A DNA stretch of 64,000 nucleotides from Cryptomeria japonica (taxonomy: Eukaryota > Streptophyta > Pinopsida > Cupressales > Cupressaceae): positions 692,358,083 to 692,422,082 of the forward strand of contig NC_081412.1 in the NCBI RefSeq assembly GCF_030272615.1, in the 5' to 3' direction. The notes beneath the pieces are model-generated. The model was given only the letters and a program-made list of their open reading frames with translations. It was not told where the DNA came from and made no database searches. Within the stretch, counting starts at the first letter, position 1. Every line of letters starts with the position of its first letter. The translations under genes and the position numbers were made by a program. This document shows, piece by piece, positions 23,316 through 34,047 of this stretch.

Positions 23316-24373
23316 TGTTGGTATTTTGGTATGGTTTTGTCATTGATGTCAACACCTACTGAATACACCTACTTTGGAGGTCCAGCAACATTCACCGACA
23401 AGCAGTAATCTATGCAACAGTTACTGGTATATGATTCACCGGTAGGATATATTGTTCACTGGTACCTGGAATGACATGGAAGACACTTGGTAATGTCGAA
23501 GACATCATGTGCACACTTTATTTTGAGGTAATAATCATTGGTATATTCATATTTGCATATTTTCTTTTACTGGCAAATAGGTCCAGGTAATCTAGGGTTA
23601 CACCGGTAGGTTTATCTTTTCTAGATCAGCATGGCATGCTATGGAGATGATTTATTATTGTTGTAAATGCATTTAGCCGACATGTTTAATTCGTTATTGC
23701 ATCGGATATTATATTATTTGTAAAATGTTTTTATTGTAATATCTTGTAGAGCCGACCTACTAAAATTGGTCTTAGGGTATGGTATAAATGTAAGATCTTA
23801 TTTGTAAGATCAAGTGTGGAATGCAAAAAAGAATTAAGTGAAGGTATATGTGAGATCAAGCAGAGGCATACACGAAGACATCATTTGAAGGTGAATTTAG
23901 GTTTTTGTAGAAGCATATCAGCATTACACCGGTATTGAATAAAACATATGAAGATGCTATTTTGTGTAGTACATTCTCATTGGATTTAACCATCCAACTG
24001 TAGTCAATGTGACTCCCATTTGTGATTGAGCAGTGAGCTCTAGGCTATTGGCCTTTCTTCATGTGCAAACCCCTTTTGTACACTTACTATCTGCAGTAGT
24101 ATCATCTGATTGTGGGTAAGGTTTCCCAGCATAGTTTTTCCCCTTACAAGGTTTCCACGCACAAATATTGGTGTCATGTGTTGTGGATGACTTTATGTTT
24201 ATGTTTCATGCATTAATCCTTACCGGTATAATGATTTACTATTAACACTATCTACCGGCATACTTAACTGGTTTACCGGTATTAAGCATTAAGTTGGTTG
24301 ATTAGTTTTTGGTTTGAATTTATTAGACAACTGATTCACCCCTCCCCCTCTCAGTTGTCTTCGGGACCTAACA
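23316..24373 (+). repeat. 3' LTR of B1
   Basis: 1058 bp, TGTTGGTATTTTGG to GGGACCTAACA, followed by target copy TATTG at 24374-24378. TATAAAT is at 23783-23789 with the hairpin to 23811. Confidence 0.93.
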
Positions 24374-24378
24374 TATTG

Positions 24379-25880
24379 AACCGACTACTGCACTGGTTAA
24401 GACTAGTAAATGGAAAAAGCAACAAGCACAAAAAATGGTAGATGCTGACGAAGAAGAGATTGAGTCTGAAGGAGAAAATAAATCCCTAAGGGCCAACAAC
24501 AAAAGCTCTAAGGATGTTGGTACTTCAACTGTGAAATATTTAAAGAAACCAGTAACCAAGCTTACACCTCTTGAAAATTTAATAATAAACATTAAAGAGT
24601 ATGGTTCATTGACTAGTGTGAAGAAACTCTATGAATTTTTTAATGAAGATGAACAAAGGTAGATTGAGGATGTAGTTGTTTACATGATGAATAAATAGAA
24701 CAAGGCCCTAATTAAATTGCAAGGGCATATTCTCTTATTTATATAATAAGATTGATGCAAGATGGCAGGCAGCCATGAGACAAGACAGAGAATTTATTGG
24801 ATTAATTCTCAAGAATCTGCAACTTGAAGCTACAAGAGAGGAGATAGATGAAATTTTTTCTAAGGCAAAGTCATCTTTTAGGTCAAAGAAAATGTTGACA
24901 ACAATATTAGTTGGTGAGACCCAATCAGTCCATGAGGAGATTGAACAAATTTTGAAGAAGGTACTGGGTCTGATTCTGGATGAAGAGGAAGAAGTTAAGA
25001 AATATGAACTAGAGAGGTTTAAGGTTGAAGATCTTCCCGAAGGAGTCAAGATAAATGATTTTGAGCTTGATGAAATAGTGATGGGAGATCAATTGATAAA
25101 CATACAAACTAAACCTGTGATTATCCCTGGTGATGATGATAGTGATAATAATGATGATGTTGATGCTACTAATGATGTAGATGCACATTATGTTGATGTT
25201 CAAATGTCTAAGCAATATGAACATGAACATGTACATGAAGAAAAGAAATATGAAGAAAAAAAGAAGGATGAGGAGCCATCAATAGTAACTCAAACTATTG
25301 ATACACAGCTCCCACTGATATAGGAAACTGAAAAAGGATAAGGAAAGTGAAAAGAAAGAGGTAGTGATAGAAGATAATCCTGAAGATGCAGAGAAGAAAA
25401 TAGAAGAAAAAGAAAAGGAAAAGGAAGAGGAGAAAACTAAAGGCAAAGAGGAAACAAAGGAGAAGAAGTCAGAGAAGACTGAACCTAAAGTGACACCTTT
25501 GTCACTTGATTGTAATAAGAAAATTGTTGATGAAGATGATGATGATGCTATAAGAATCAAAGGACCACTAGACATGGATAATTTGAGCTCAACCAAGTTG
25601 ATAGAGATTGCAACTGCCAAGCAATCCCGGGCCAAGAAAAAGAGGATGAAAGAACAACAGAAGGAGCTAGAGACAATAAGAAATGTTGCAATTTTCTCAA
25701 GTCTCCTCCCAAAGACTAATATTGATAATTTTGTTACTCCTATTAACAAGCTTGGTCAACTTGGTAATGATGCCAGAGAACAAATGAAATCTTTTGAGGA
25801 TGCAGCTTATGTCAGTGTTGAGAAAGATTACAAGAAGAAGAGAACAGAGCACTTAATGACTGAAATTGATAAAGGGAAAG
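24379..25880 (+). pseudogene. C ORF2, part 2
   Basis: This resumes ORF2 after B1. PVTKLTPLEN...LTSVKKLYEFFNEDEQR (24540-24662) matches the family A stretch KLTPKKK...LKNIDKLYNTLSIDDKE, confirming orthology with the middle of A ORF2. Stops follow at 24661 and near 24697, then an open stretch 24775-25323 that ends in an Asp/His/Glu-rich run. A frameshifted stretch 25364-25880 is dominated by Lys/Glu repeats. The charged tail is probably disordered or coiled coil. It is cut at about 25880 by the LINE. The function is unknown. Confidence 0.7.
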
Positions 25881-26199
25881 TTTTTTATTATGGTAAAAGA
25901 AGGTTTTGAAGGGACCCCAAAACCCTTTACAAAAGATCCTTAAGAAATTAGAGCATTAAGAAATAAGAAGGAACAAATAGCTAAAAAAATAGCATAGATA
26001 CTAGCAAAATCCAGCAAAAAAGCCCCACAAAACTAGCAACATCCAGCTAAAATAGAAAAAAAATAGAAAAGGAACTACTTAATGTTTTTCAGGGCATTAG
26101 CTTGATTTCTAATAATCCCATGCAATTCTTTAATATTATCCCTAAAATTTCCTCCCCCTATTCTAGCTGCTCTCGCTCCTCCCCATGAGCCCCTCCGCT

Positions 26200-27722
26200 A
26201 TCTAGGGATTTACTTAGAAGAGGCCACAACAACTTTCTTCAAGTTTGCCATTGTTCTCTTTTCCGCTCCACCAGGAGCACTTTCCGCAGTCCCAGTCTCA
26301 ATGAAATCTTCATCAATATCAAGGTCCACGATGGGTTTGGGAGTGCTAGAGCTCTCAAGGACCTTAAGATTTCCTCTAGGTTCTTAGTAATAGCTGCTAG
26401 GATATCCAGAATCATAACCAACAAATTTTTCATAGCAGTTTTTCCTTCCTCTAGATTATCAATCCGAGCTTCCATCTTCTTATCTTTTTCCTCCATATCC
26501 CACTTCCATTGTTTCTGGTCCCTTTCATATTTCTTCCTTTTCTCTTCCCACTGCTTCCCTTTTTTTCTAGATTCTTAATTCCTTCATAAGTCCACCTGTC
26601 AAAACCCATTCTAACCTCAAATAGGTTTTTGAGATTATCCAAAAATAACCCTTCTCTAGCATACTCCTTATCCTTACCCAAATTCTCCTTGTCCATCTCT
26701 TGCTCAAATTCCTTATTCTTCTCCTGTTCAATATCCATTTATTTTTTCTCATTAATCTTATCATCCTCCTCCTCCATTGGCTGGCTATTGACATTGCCTA
26801 AACTAACACTCTGGGTAGGACTATCTTTGTCAGAAACATCCTCAGCTTCTCCTTCCCCTTCCCCCACATCCTCTTCTTTCCATCTTTCCTCCCCTCCAGA
26901 ATCATTTGTTTCCATCTCACTACCATATTTTCCGGTATCCTCTGAATCATTCTTGTCCTCTTGAATTTTTATCCCTATAGCACTTTTGCTCTTTTTGTTC
27001 TGAGTCAACTCTTCCTTGTTGGGCCTGCCTTCCTCCACCTTTCTCTTACCTTTCCCTAGAGACACAGACAATCTCTTATTTTTTTGGATAGCAAGGATTT
27101 TGCAGTGCTCATAGATAAGAAAAATGAGGACACAATGAAGCATCAGAGTCCAAGGATTCTTGTTGTGCTTATTAAGAGACCTTGATAGAGACTTGAAGAG
27201 GTAGTAGGGAAGGGAAATCCTTTTCTCATGCCTGAAATGATTTAACAACACAAAATGGTATGTGTGGACCCTAGTAAAATAATCCTCCACTATAATGTAT
27301 TCTATGATAGCATTCAACACACAACCCCAAATTTTTTTAATGTTGGAAGCATCTTAATATACCCCCATAGCTTTACTAATTTTATCCCTCTCCTTCTCTT
27401 TGCGCAAAAAAATCTTAACCACATTATTAGAAACTTTCAAATCTCTAAAAAAATTAAAACCTGAGTGGGGCATACCTATTACTGTCCATATGCGGTCAAC
27501 ATCCAACTTAAACCGCACATCATGAATTTTGAATGACCGGTTAATCCAGTTTTTTGTGACTTTGGTGACTGCAAGATTAACCCTACCTTTATCATAATCA
27601 ACCAGCTTCTCCATGAAATTCATCATGAACCCTTTTTCTAGCTTAGTCCATAACTTTGGAATTTCCTTCCATCTAGAGATGTTATCTGGTTCCTCTCTCC
27701 TTAGATCCCTTCCCATTTTCAA
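26200..27722 (-). pseudogene. LINE downstream ORF of unknown function
   Basis: A reading frame starts near 27722 (MKMGRDLRREEPDN) and runs with stops at 27354 and 26739 in the same frame, then a frameshift, to about 26200; roughly 500 codons. The N-terminal ~200 residues contain KLDVDRIWTVIGMPHSGFNF and RISLPYYLFKSLSRSLNKHN followed by MLHCVLIFLIYEH. A long acidic region and a C-terminal coiled coil (MEEKDKKMEARIDNLEEGK) follow. It lies 3' of the RNase H, where plant L1 elements usually have only untranslated sequence. The N-terminal layout resembles the ORF2 domain of families A and C and plant transposon-protein domains, but only weakly; no function is assigned. Confidence 0.6.
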
Positions 27723-27901
27723 GTTTGAAATACCAACTCTATTCTTCTACAATTTCAGAGCTTCCTTCTAGTTGCCTCTCAAAATTTTGAAAATGTTAAC
27801 CCACAAAGTGTGCGGAAGATTAATATCTTTGATTAGGATTCCACCACTCTACCAAGTAATCATAACCTTTCTATAAATGTGAATATTACTCATTACAACT
27901 T

Positions 27902-30900
27902 TTAGAATTGATTGTGCAATCCATCTTTCCCCATGAATTTGTCATTTCTTAGAAGATCTTTAATATTAAAATTAATATTACCTTCCCTGTACCAAATACT
28001 TTGAGCTTTGGAATTAGCGCCTAGGTTTGCCAAGCCATCCGCAACCAAATTTTTTTCTCTAAAGGCATGTTCAGTTATAATAACTTTAAAGCTAGCTATA
28101 ATTTCTCTAGCTTTAAAAATTATATTTTCTATAGACCACGATGGCTTAGTTTCTCCCTTTAGGCACTTGATAATGTTTAGAGAGTCTTCCTCCAACCATA
28201 AGTTATCATGATTTAGATTTTTTGCAATAATCAAAGTATTCAAAGCTGCAAATTCTTCTACATAATGACTAGTTTCATTACCCAGAGGGACAACAACTGC
28301 CACAAGGCAACTTCCAGCAAAATTCCTGACAATGCCCCCATAACCAACTTTACTCGGATTCCCCTTAGATGCCCCATCAAATTTGGCCTTAATCCATCCC
28401 TGAGATGAAAATCACCACACAAGACCATCCCTACTCTTATCCTTACTAGATTTGATATTAGAAAGGTTCCATCTATCATTAAAGTCCTCTTTAGTAGCTA
28501 AACCATGATCAGTTCCATTTAAACATTCAAATATTCCTCTATAGATTTTATCCACCACAACTTCAGGGTTAGCACTTTTATCCCTAAAATTCCTATTGTT
28601 ATGCTCCTTCCAGATATTCTAAATAGAATTAGGGAGAGTAAGTTTCCATAGCTCAACATTCTTAGAGTTGGAATTAGGACAGTACCATTGTTGCCAGAAC
28701 TCCCTTAGTGAGTTTGGGAAAACCCAGCTCATCTTCCACATACTAAAAATAATTTTTCAAATTTCTTGGCTGAAAGTGCATTAGTAGAGGATGTGATAAG
28801 CATACTCCTCTTCCATACAACAAAGAGAACACCTATTAGGAAATACAAATCCATGCTTTTGGAGGTATCAAGAGTCGACACCTTGTTTTGGATAAAAATC
28901 CAAAAGAAGATATTAACTTTGGGTATTAACTTCTTTATCCACACTTTAGCCCACATAGGAATCTCTTCCAAAACTTTGTTGTGGATAGCCACTACCGAAG
29001 ACACAGAGTAATTCCTATCTAAAGTCTCCCTCCAAATCAAATTATCCTCTTTATTGTCTCTCAAAATTTTAGAAGAAAGAAGAATCTCAAGAAACTTTAA
29101 TCTCAAACATTGTTGGCTAAACTTAGTCCACTTCCCATTTCTCCAATAGTCTCTAATAGAACCACCATACCTATTTTTCAACCAATCTTTCCATTCCCTA
29201 AGGATAGGAATATCCTCTAGAGGTTTATCCAAGAGCCATTTGTCTTCCCAAAATCTAATAATTCTTCCATTCCCCAATTTCCACATTCTTCCAGAAGCAG
29301 CCCAACTTTTAGTCGTTTGAACTGCATTCCAAATTGCAGAGCCTTCAATAGAAAAAGAGTTATCCAGAAATTCTTCCTCAGAAGGTTGCATATAAAGATT
29401 TTTATTTTTTTAGATTAAATTCCATTATCTTTCCTCCCCTTTCATTCTCCAGATTTGTTTAGCTAACAAGGAATTATTCATAGAAATAATATTCCTTAAA
29501 CCCAACCCCCCAGAAGCCTTAGGAGAACAAATTTTGTTCCAAGCAATAAGGGGAATTCTATTCTTGTCTTCCACTCCTGACCAGATAATTTTTTTTTGGA
29601 TTCTTTCTATTGCCTCCACAAACTTTCTAGGGATTTTAAACAGACTAAGGGGATAAATAGGCAAATTTTGAAGAGTAGCTTTAAGCAGTGTTACCTTGCC
29701 CACTTGACTAAGGATAGCTCCTTTAGAACCAGCCAATTTAGAGTTGAATCTATCAAACAACTTCATCTAGAAATTATCCGATGGCTTAATACAAAGAGGG
29801 AGCACCAAATAAGTTGAAGGAAACTCAACAATTTTACATCCAAGGATTCTTTGAATTCTTATTTTTCTTTCAACAGGGGTATTGATGAAGAACAAAGAGC
29901 TCTTATCCCAATTAATATTTTGGCCGGAAGCAGTTTCATAAGTGTCCATAACATTCTTCACATTTCTTGCTTCCCTAATAGTAGCTTCCCCCATAGTAAT
30001 CGAATCATCAACCAACTGTTCATGAGTACATGTTAAGTTGGAAGATGAAGATTTCAGGCCTTTGAGTTTACCTTCTTCCACATTTTTTATAATAAATCTG
30101 CCCAAACTTTCACCTAAAATAGTAAACAAGATAGGGGACATGGGATCCCCCTGTCTTAAACCTCTGGAGATTTTGAAGAAACTGGAAGGGGATCCATTAA
30201 CATTAACTATAGAGGAGGAAGTTTCCATCAACTAGGAGTAGAGTTGAATCACTTTTTCCCCAAACCCAAAAGCTTTCATAATTCTAAAAAGGAATTGCCA
30301 ATTAACTCTATCATAGGCTTTAGACATATCCAACTTAAGAAAAAAACCCTGATTTTTAGCTTCCGTTAGAGAGTGAAAATTTTCATGAACTAAAATAATG
30401 GAATCTAGAATCTATCTACTAGGGACAAAACCATTTTGTTGAGCTGAAATAATTTTGGGAAGAATATCCAGCATTCTAGAAGTAAGAACCTTAGACATAA
30501 TCTTGTAAATAGAATTACAAAGACTAATAGGTCTGAACTTATTAAGAGAGTTGCTCCAGAAATATTTGAAATAAGAACGATGAAGCTCACATTCAATTCT
30601 TTTAAAAGCCTCCTTGAACCAAAGAATTATTTAACTCCATTACAGATATCAGTCTCCACAATATGTCAGAAGGATTGGAAGAAGAACATTGGAAATCCAT
30701 CTGGACTAGGAGACTTATCTCCTTGAAAAGAAAACACAGCCTTTTTGATTTCCTGAATAGAAGGTATCCGAGAGAGATTTTTGTTGTCATCCTCATTCAA
30801 AATGGGAGGGATAGCCTACACAAGAAGGTCTTGATTTCTGAAATCTGGATCATCCACCTCTCCTAAAAGATTGCTAAAAAAATCCAAAGCTTTCTTTCTT

Positions 30901-31264
30901 ATATCATTTTCATTCGATAAAATCCCCTTATTACAAGATAACCTAGAAATCCTGTTAACCGCCCTATGCTTTAGAGCTATTAAGTGGAAAAACTAGGTGT
31001 TTTTATCACCTTCCTTCAAATACAAGGCTCTTGATATTTGTCTCCAAAAAGTCTCTTTATTAGAGATAATTGTGTGGTATTTAGACAACAACCCATTTTC
31101 AACAAATCTCAAGTCCTTTGAAAGCCCTTCCTCTTGGATTTTATCTTGGACTTCCTTAATTTTAGTCTTAATTTGGGCTTTTCTTTTGAAAATATCACCA
31201 AATATCTCTTTGTTCCATATTTTGATTTTGGCCTTTGTTATGTTGAGCTTTTTGGCTATTCTTG
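27902..31264 (-). pseudogene. LINE pol: RT, zinc region and RNase H (endonuclease missing)
   Basis: Domains in order on the minus strand: linker and RT start (31200-30600, GDKSPSPDGFPMFF), RT palm with SRGLRQGDPMSPILF (about 30170) and LVDDSITMG where FADD is usual (about 30010), and thumb with LAGSKGAILSQVGKVTLLKA (about 29700). A connection/zinc region follows (29391-28700) with WKLGNGRIIRFWEDKWL. RNase H (28392-27930) keeps all four expected acidic residues (FDGASKGNP, EEFAAL, EEDS, ADGLAN). Stops and frameshifts interrupt RT and the zinc region, while RNase H is open. It would copy its own RNA at the target site in the nucleus; this copy is inactive. Confidence 0.85.
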
Positions 31265-31280
31265 GATAAAGGGAAAGTTT

Positions 31281-31767
31281 CTCTTACTATCAGTAATGAC
31301 TATTTGAAAGAAGGACTTGAGACCGAAGGTAAAATACTCTCAACTCTTTCTAAATTTTCATTATTTTGTGTTGATTTGAAGAAGAAGGAGGAATCTAAGC
31401 AAGAACTTGGAGTTCTTAGTGAGTCATTTATGCCCCTGAATGACTCTGCAATAAATTTTGGAAGATCAGTTATAGAACTTTAGCATAAGCTGGAAGCTTA
31501 TGAAAATGAATAGGTTAAGAGGATCAGATCACTACAGGAATTACAAACATAGTTGATACCAAAGTTGGAAATCTTGCAGAGAGATTATAAAGAATCTGAA
31601 GCTATCCTTGCAACACCGGAGATGAGTACCATAGATGCCATGGAGGAGTTTGTTGGGAAGATAACAACACATGTGAAGATAACCGACAATATTTTGGAGA
31701 CCTGGCATAATGATGTGAAGCAATTGAAATCACATTTCAGTGATGATTTTTCTAAGATTGCATTATA
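31281..31767 (+). pseudogene. C ORF2, part 3 (C-terminus)
   Basis: It follows the second LINE target copy in the ORF2 frame. The sequence is charged and mostly helical (KKKEESKQELGVLSE, LEILQRDYKESEA, ETWHNDVKQLKSHFSDD), ending at TAA 31765-31767. Stops occur at 31481 and near 31511 and 31549. It is probably a coiled-coil tail. It aligns only in position, not clearly in sequence, with the end of family A ORF2. Confidence 0.65.
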
Positions 31768-32035
31768 AAGACATTCATAAATGCTATGCAATTTTGATGT
31801 AACTATATGTATTTACTTTCCTTTGAAATTGTTGTCAAATGGGGAGTAGTAGAAGAGTCCAAATTTTGTTGTGATTATATTAGGGAGTAGTAGTATGAGT
31901 CTTGTAATGGTTTACTTTTTTGTAATAGCATGAAATGTCTAAGGGGGAGCATATGCCATGAAGTCAATTTTTGTATTTCGCACTTAGTTGACAAAAATAT
32001 TCCTAAGTGTTGCCATCAATGCCAAAGGGGGAGAA
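31768..32035 (+). other. C 3' untranslated region and polypurine tract
   Basis: Non-coding. GGGGAGTAG and GGGGGAGC occur upstream, and the polypurine tract AAAGGGGGAGAA is at 32024-32035, preceded by the shared phrase TGCCATCAATGCC. Confidence 0.8.
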
Positions 32036-32573
32036 TGTTGGCATTTGAATTAACCAGTAAAGACTGTTGGTGATATGCAACTGGTAAATGATTGATTAGT
32101 GAATGTGATGAAGAGATTGCGATTCATGTTGATGACTAAAGCTTGTGTTGTCATTGATGGAAACAATATTTTTGTAGTCATCTAAGCCAACCGGTAAGGT
32201 ATAATCGGTATAGAAGATAGTTGAATAGAGAATCGATAATTAGGACTCCAACTGGTAAATAGGAATAGAGTTGCATTCATGCAACCAATACATGCAATTC
32301 ATAAAGAGTTGGATGGTGTGGTTTTAAAGAAATGACAGAGACATGTATTTAGAGCTATGTTTATGACCGCATTGGAAGATTCAATTGGACAAGCGAGATT
32401 TGATGTATAGAGCAGGCATTCTGATGAACACTTAACTGGTAGTGATACACTCACTTAAATTGGTAAAATGACACAGGTTTTATCTAATTTTTGGTTTGAT
32501 ATGTTGGTGGACAACATAAGGTCAGTGTGCAAAGTTAGTTTGTCTAGATTCATTGAACCTAGGAAATTGTTCT
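32036..32573 (+). repeat. 3' LTR of C, first part
   Basis: It begins TGTTGGCATTTGAATT and matches the 5' LTR from 13323. It is interrupted at 32573 by element D; the target copy GTTCT is at 32569-32573. Confidence 0.9.
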
Positions 32574-33976
32574 TGTTGGCATATGATGAAGCAGTGACAA
32601 AGTATGTTGTCATTGATGTCAATATGTGCTCAAGAAGGTAAACCGGTATGCACTAGTATGAAGATTGGAAGTGGTTTTGGTCAACCGGGATGGAGTGGAC
32701 TAGTGTTAGGGTTCACTAATTGTAACTACTGGTTGGTAGTCTATGTTTAGTTTTAGGGTTTCCGGTATGATCTGTGTGGTGCAACCGATGGTGTTTTGTG
32801 AATGTTAAGAATAAGGTTTATGATGCCACATCAGCTATGTGCATGTGAAGGATTTCCTTGAGGATTTTGCATGTGGAGATTGAATGCATTGAATCCCTAC
32901 CTTGGGAATGTGCGATTCTTTGAGCGGTGTATGAAGACCACGTGATGGGTTACCATTTTCCAAATGTGGTGAAGATTGGATGATGCAGAGTGACTTGAGA
33001 TCTATTTAGATCGTTTCATTCTAGGTAATGTGTTTGGATGGTCAGACTTGGACTGCTTAAAATTGTAAACCTAAAATACTTAGGGTTTAGGGTTTATGTT
33101 ATTGACCTAATTATTGTCTATAAGGTCAATGAGTTTTGATATTGTTGTTGTTGGCAAATGTTATTTCTATGTCTGCATGTTGAGATTCTTGCCAAACCAG
33201 AGTGTGAAACTTGTAGAGTGTGATTACAGAGGAGAGGAGTTGAAAAGGATCTGCCTTAGCAAGTAGTGTTGTTATCAGATCAAAACTTTATCTGTTGACT
33301 TCTAGTCATTTCAACAGAAGGAAAATCCCTTGACCGAGTAGCTTTAATAGGCTTTTTGTAGATCCTCTAACTAGGTGACTCAAGTTCATTGAGTTCTTTA
33401 AATCCTTGAGTGAGGTAACCTTAAATAGGGTTTCAACCTTTAATAGGGTATATAACGATCCCTTAACTAGGTGATCTTTAACAGGATCGGTTCCTAGCAG
33501 AACCTTATTGTAAAGTCTTTAACCAAACTAGGCTCCTAATAGAGCAGACTTCAAAAGAGTTCAAAACAAGCTTGTGGGTATTCATCCCCACCGTGGTTTT
33601 TCCTATTTGGGTTTCCACATGAAAAATTTGTGTGTTATGAGTTGTGCATTTTTCATGTGATGATTCAGTATTCTTGTTTAAGTGATTATGCATGCAAAGC
33701 TAATGATTATGGTATTACTGATACAACACATGCATATGTATATGAGTGAAGTAGTTATCAAGTGTTGAATGATATTTGAAGTATTTAGTTTTACCGGTTT
33801 AAGATGTTTGAAGTATTACTGTGTTTAACTAGTATTGCCTTGGTTAAGTTCAGTGATGAAGACAACTAGTTAACATTGTTTTAACTTGATAAGTTGTTGC
33901 AAAGTTTTTGTATGTGCTGATTCACCCCCCCCTCTGAGTACTAGTTAGGGTATTTGTTGTTCATCATTATTCATCA
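32574..33976 (+). repeat. 5' LTR of D
   Basis: 1403 bp. It contains CACCGTGGTTTTTCC near 33590 and GATTCACCCCCCCCTCTGAG near the end. The 3' LTR lacks about 11 bp near its start and roughly 60 bp of the AACTAGGTGA-type repeats. Confidence 0.92.
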
Positions 33977-33978
33977 AT

Positions 33979-33990
33979 TGGTATCAGAGC
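33979..33990 (+). other. Primer-binding site of D
   Basis: TGGTATCAGAGC, initiator-methionine tRNA type, two bases after the LTR. Confidence 0.92.
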
Positions 33991-34047
33991 AACTCTAGGT
34001 CCTTGGTGATATAAGCTTAACTGCTTGAGGTAAAAGATCCTTCTTTA

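Larger units (their letters stand above)
17777..24373 (+). mobile_element. B1: full-length Ty1/copia retrotransposon in C ORF2
   Basis: It is flanked by a perfect 5-bp duplication TATTG (17772-17776, 24374-24378). The LTRs are 1056 and 1058 bp and begin TGTTGG. Internal order is primer site 18835, Gag, protease, integrase, RT, RNase H, polypurine tract 23304-23315, which is the copia order. Hand comparison of the first ~225 bp of the LTRs gives about 12 differences, mostly transitions, so the insertion is not recent. The frame is broken several times. Integrase and RT motifs suggest a Tork/SIRE-like lineage, but that is tentative. Confidence 0.93.
25881..31264 (-). mobile_element. 5'-truncated LINE (L1-type with RNase H) in C ORF2
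   Basis: The target duplication GATAAAGGGAAAGTTT is at 25868-25883 and 31265-31280, and the C frame continues after it. The low-coordinate junction shows a short T run (25881-25886), the remnant of a minus-strand poly(A) tail. Reading on the minus strand gives a truncated pol that starts between endonuclease and RT, then RT, zinc-finger region and RNase H, and then a separate downstream ORF. There is no LTR. The lack of an endonuclease domain fits the usual 5' truncation of LINE copies. Confidence 0.85.

Noticed and set aside
25279-25749. 156-residue minus-strand frame
   Set aside because: Antisense of the Lys/Glu-rich part of C ORF2; Ser/Phe-rich low complexity and no homology.
26629-26964. 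Ser-rich plus-strand frame
   Set aside because: Antisense of the acidic region of the LINE downstream ORF.
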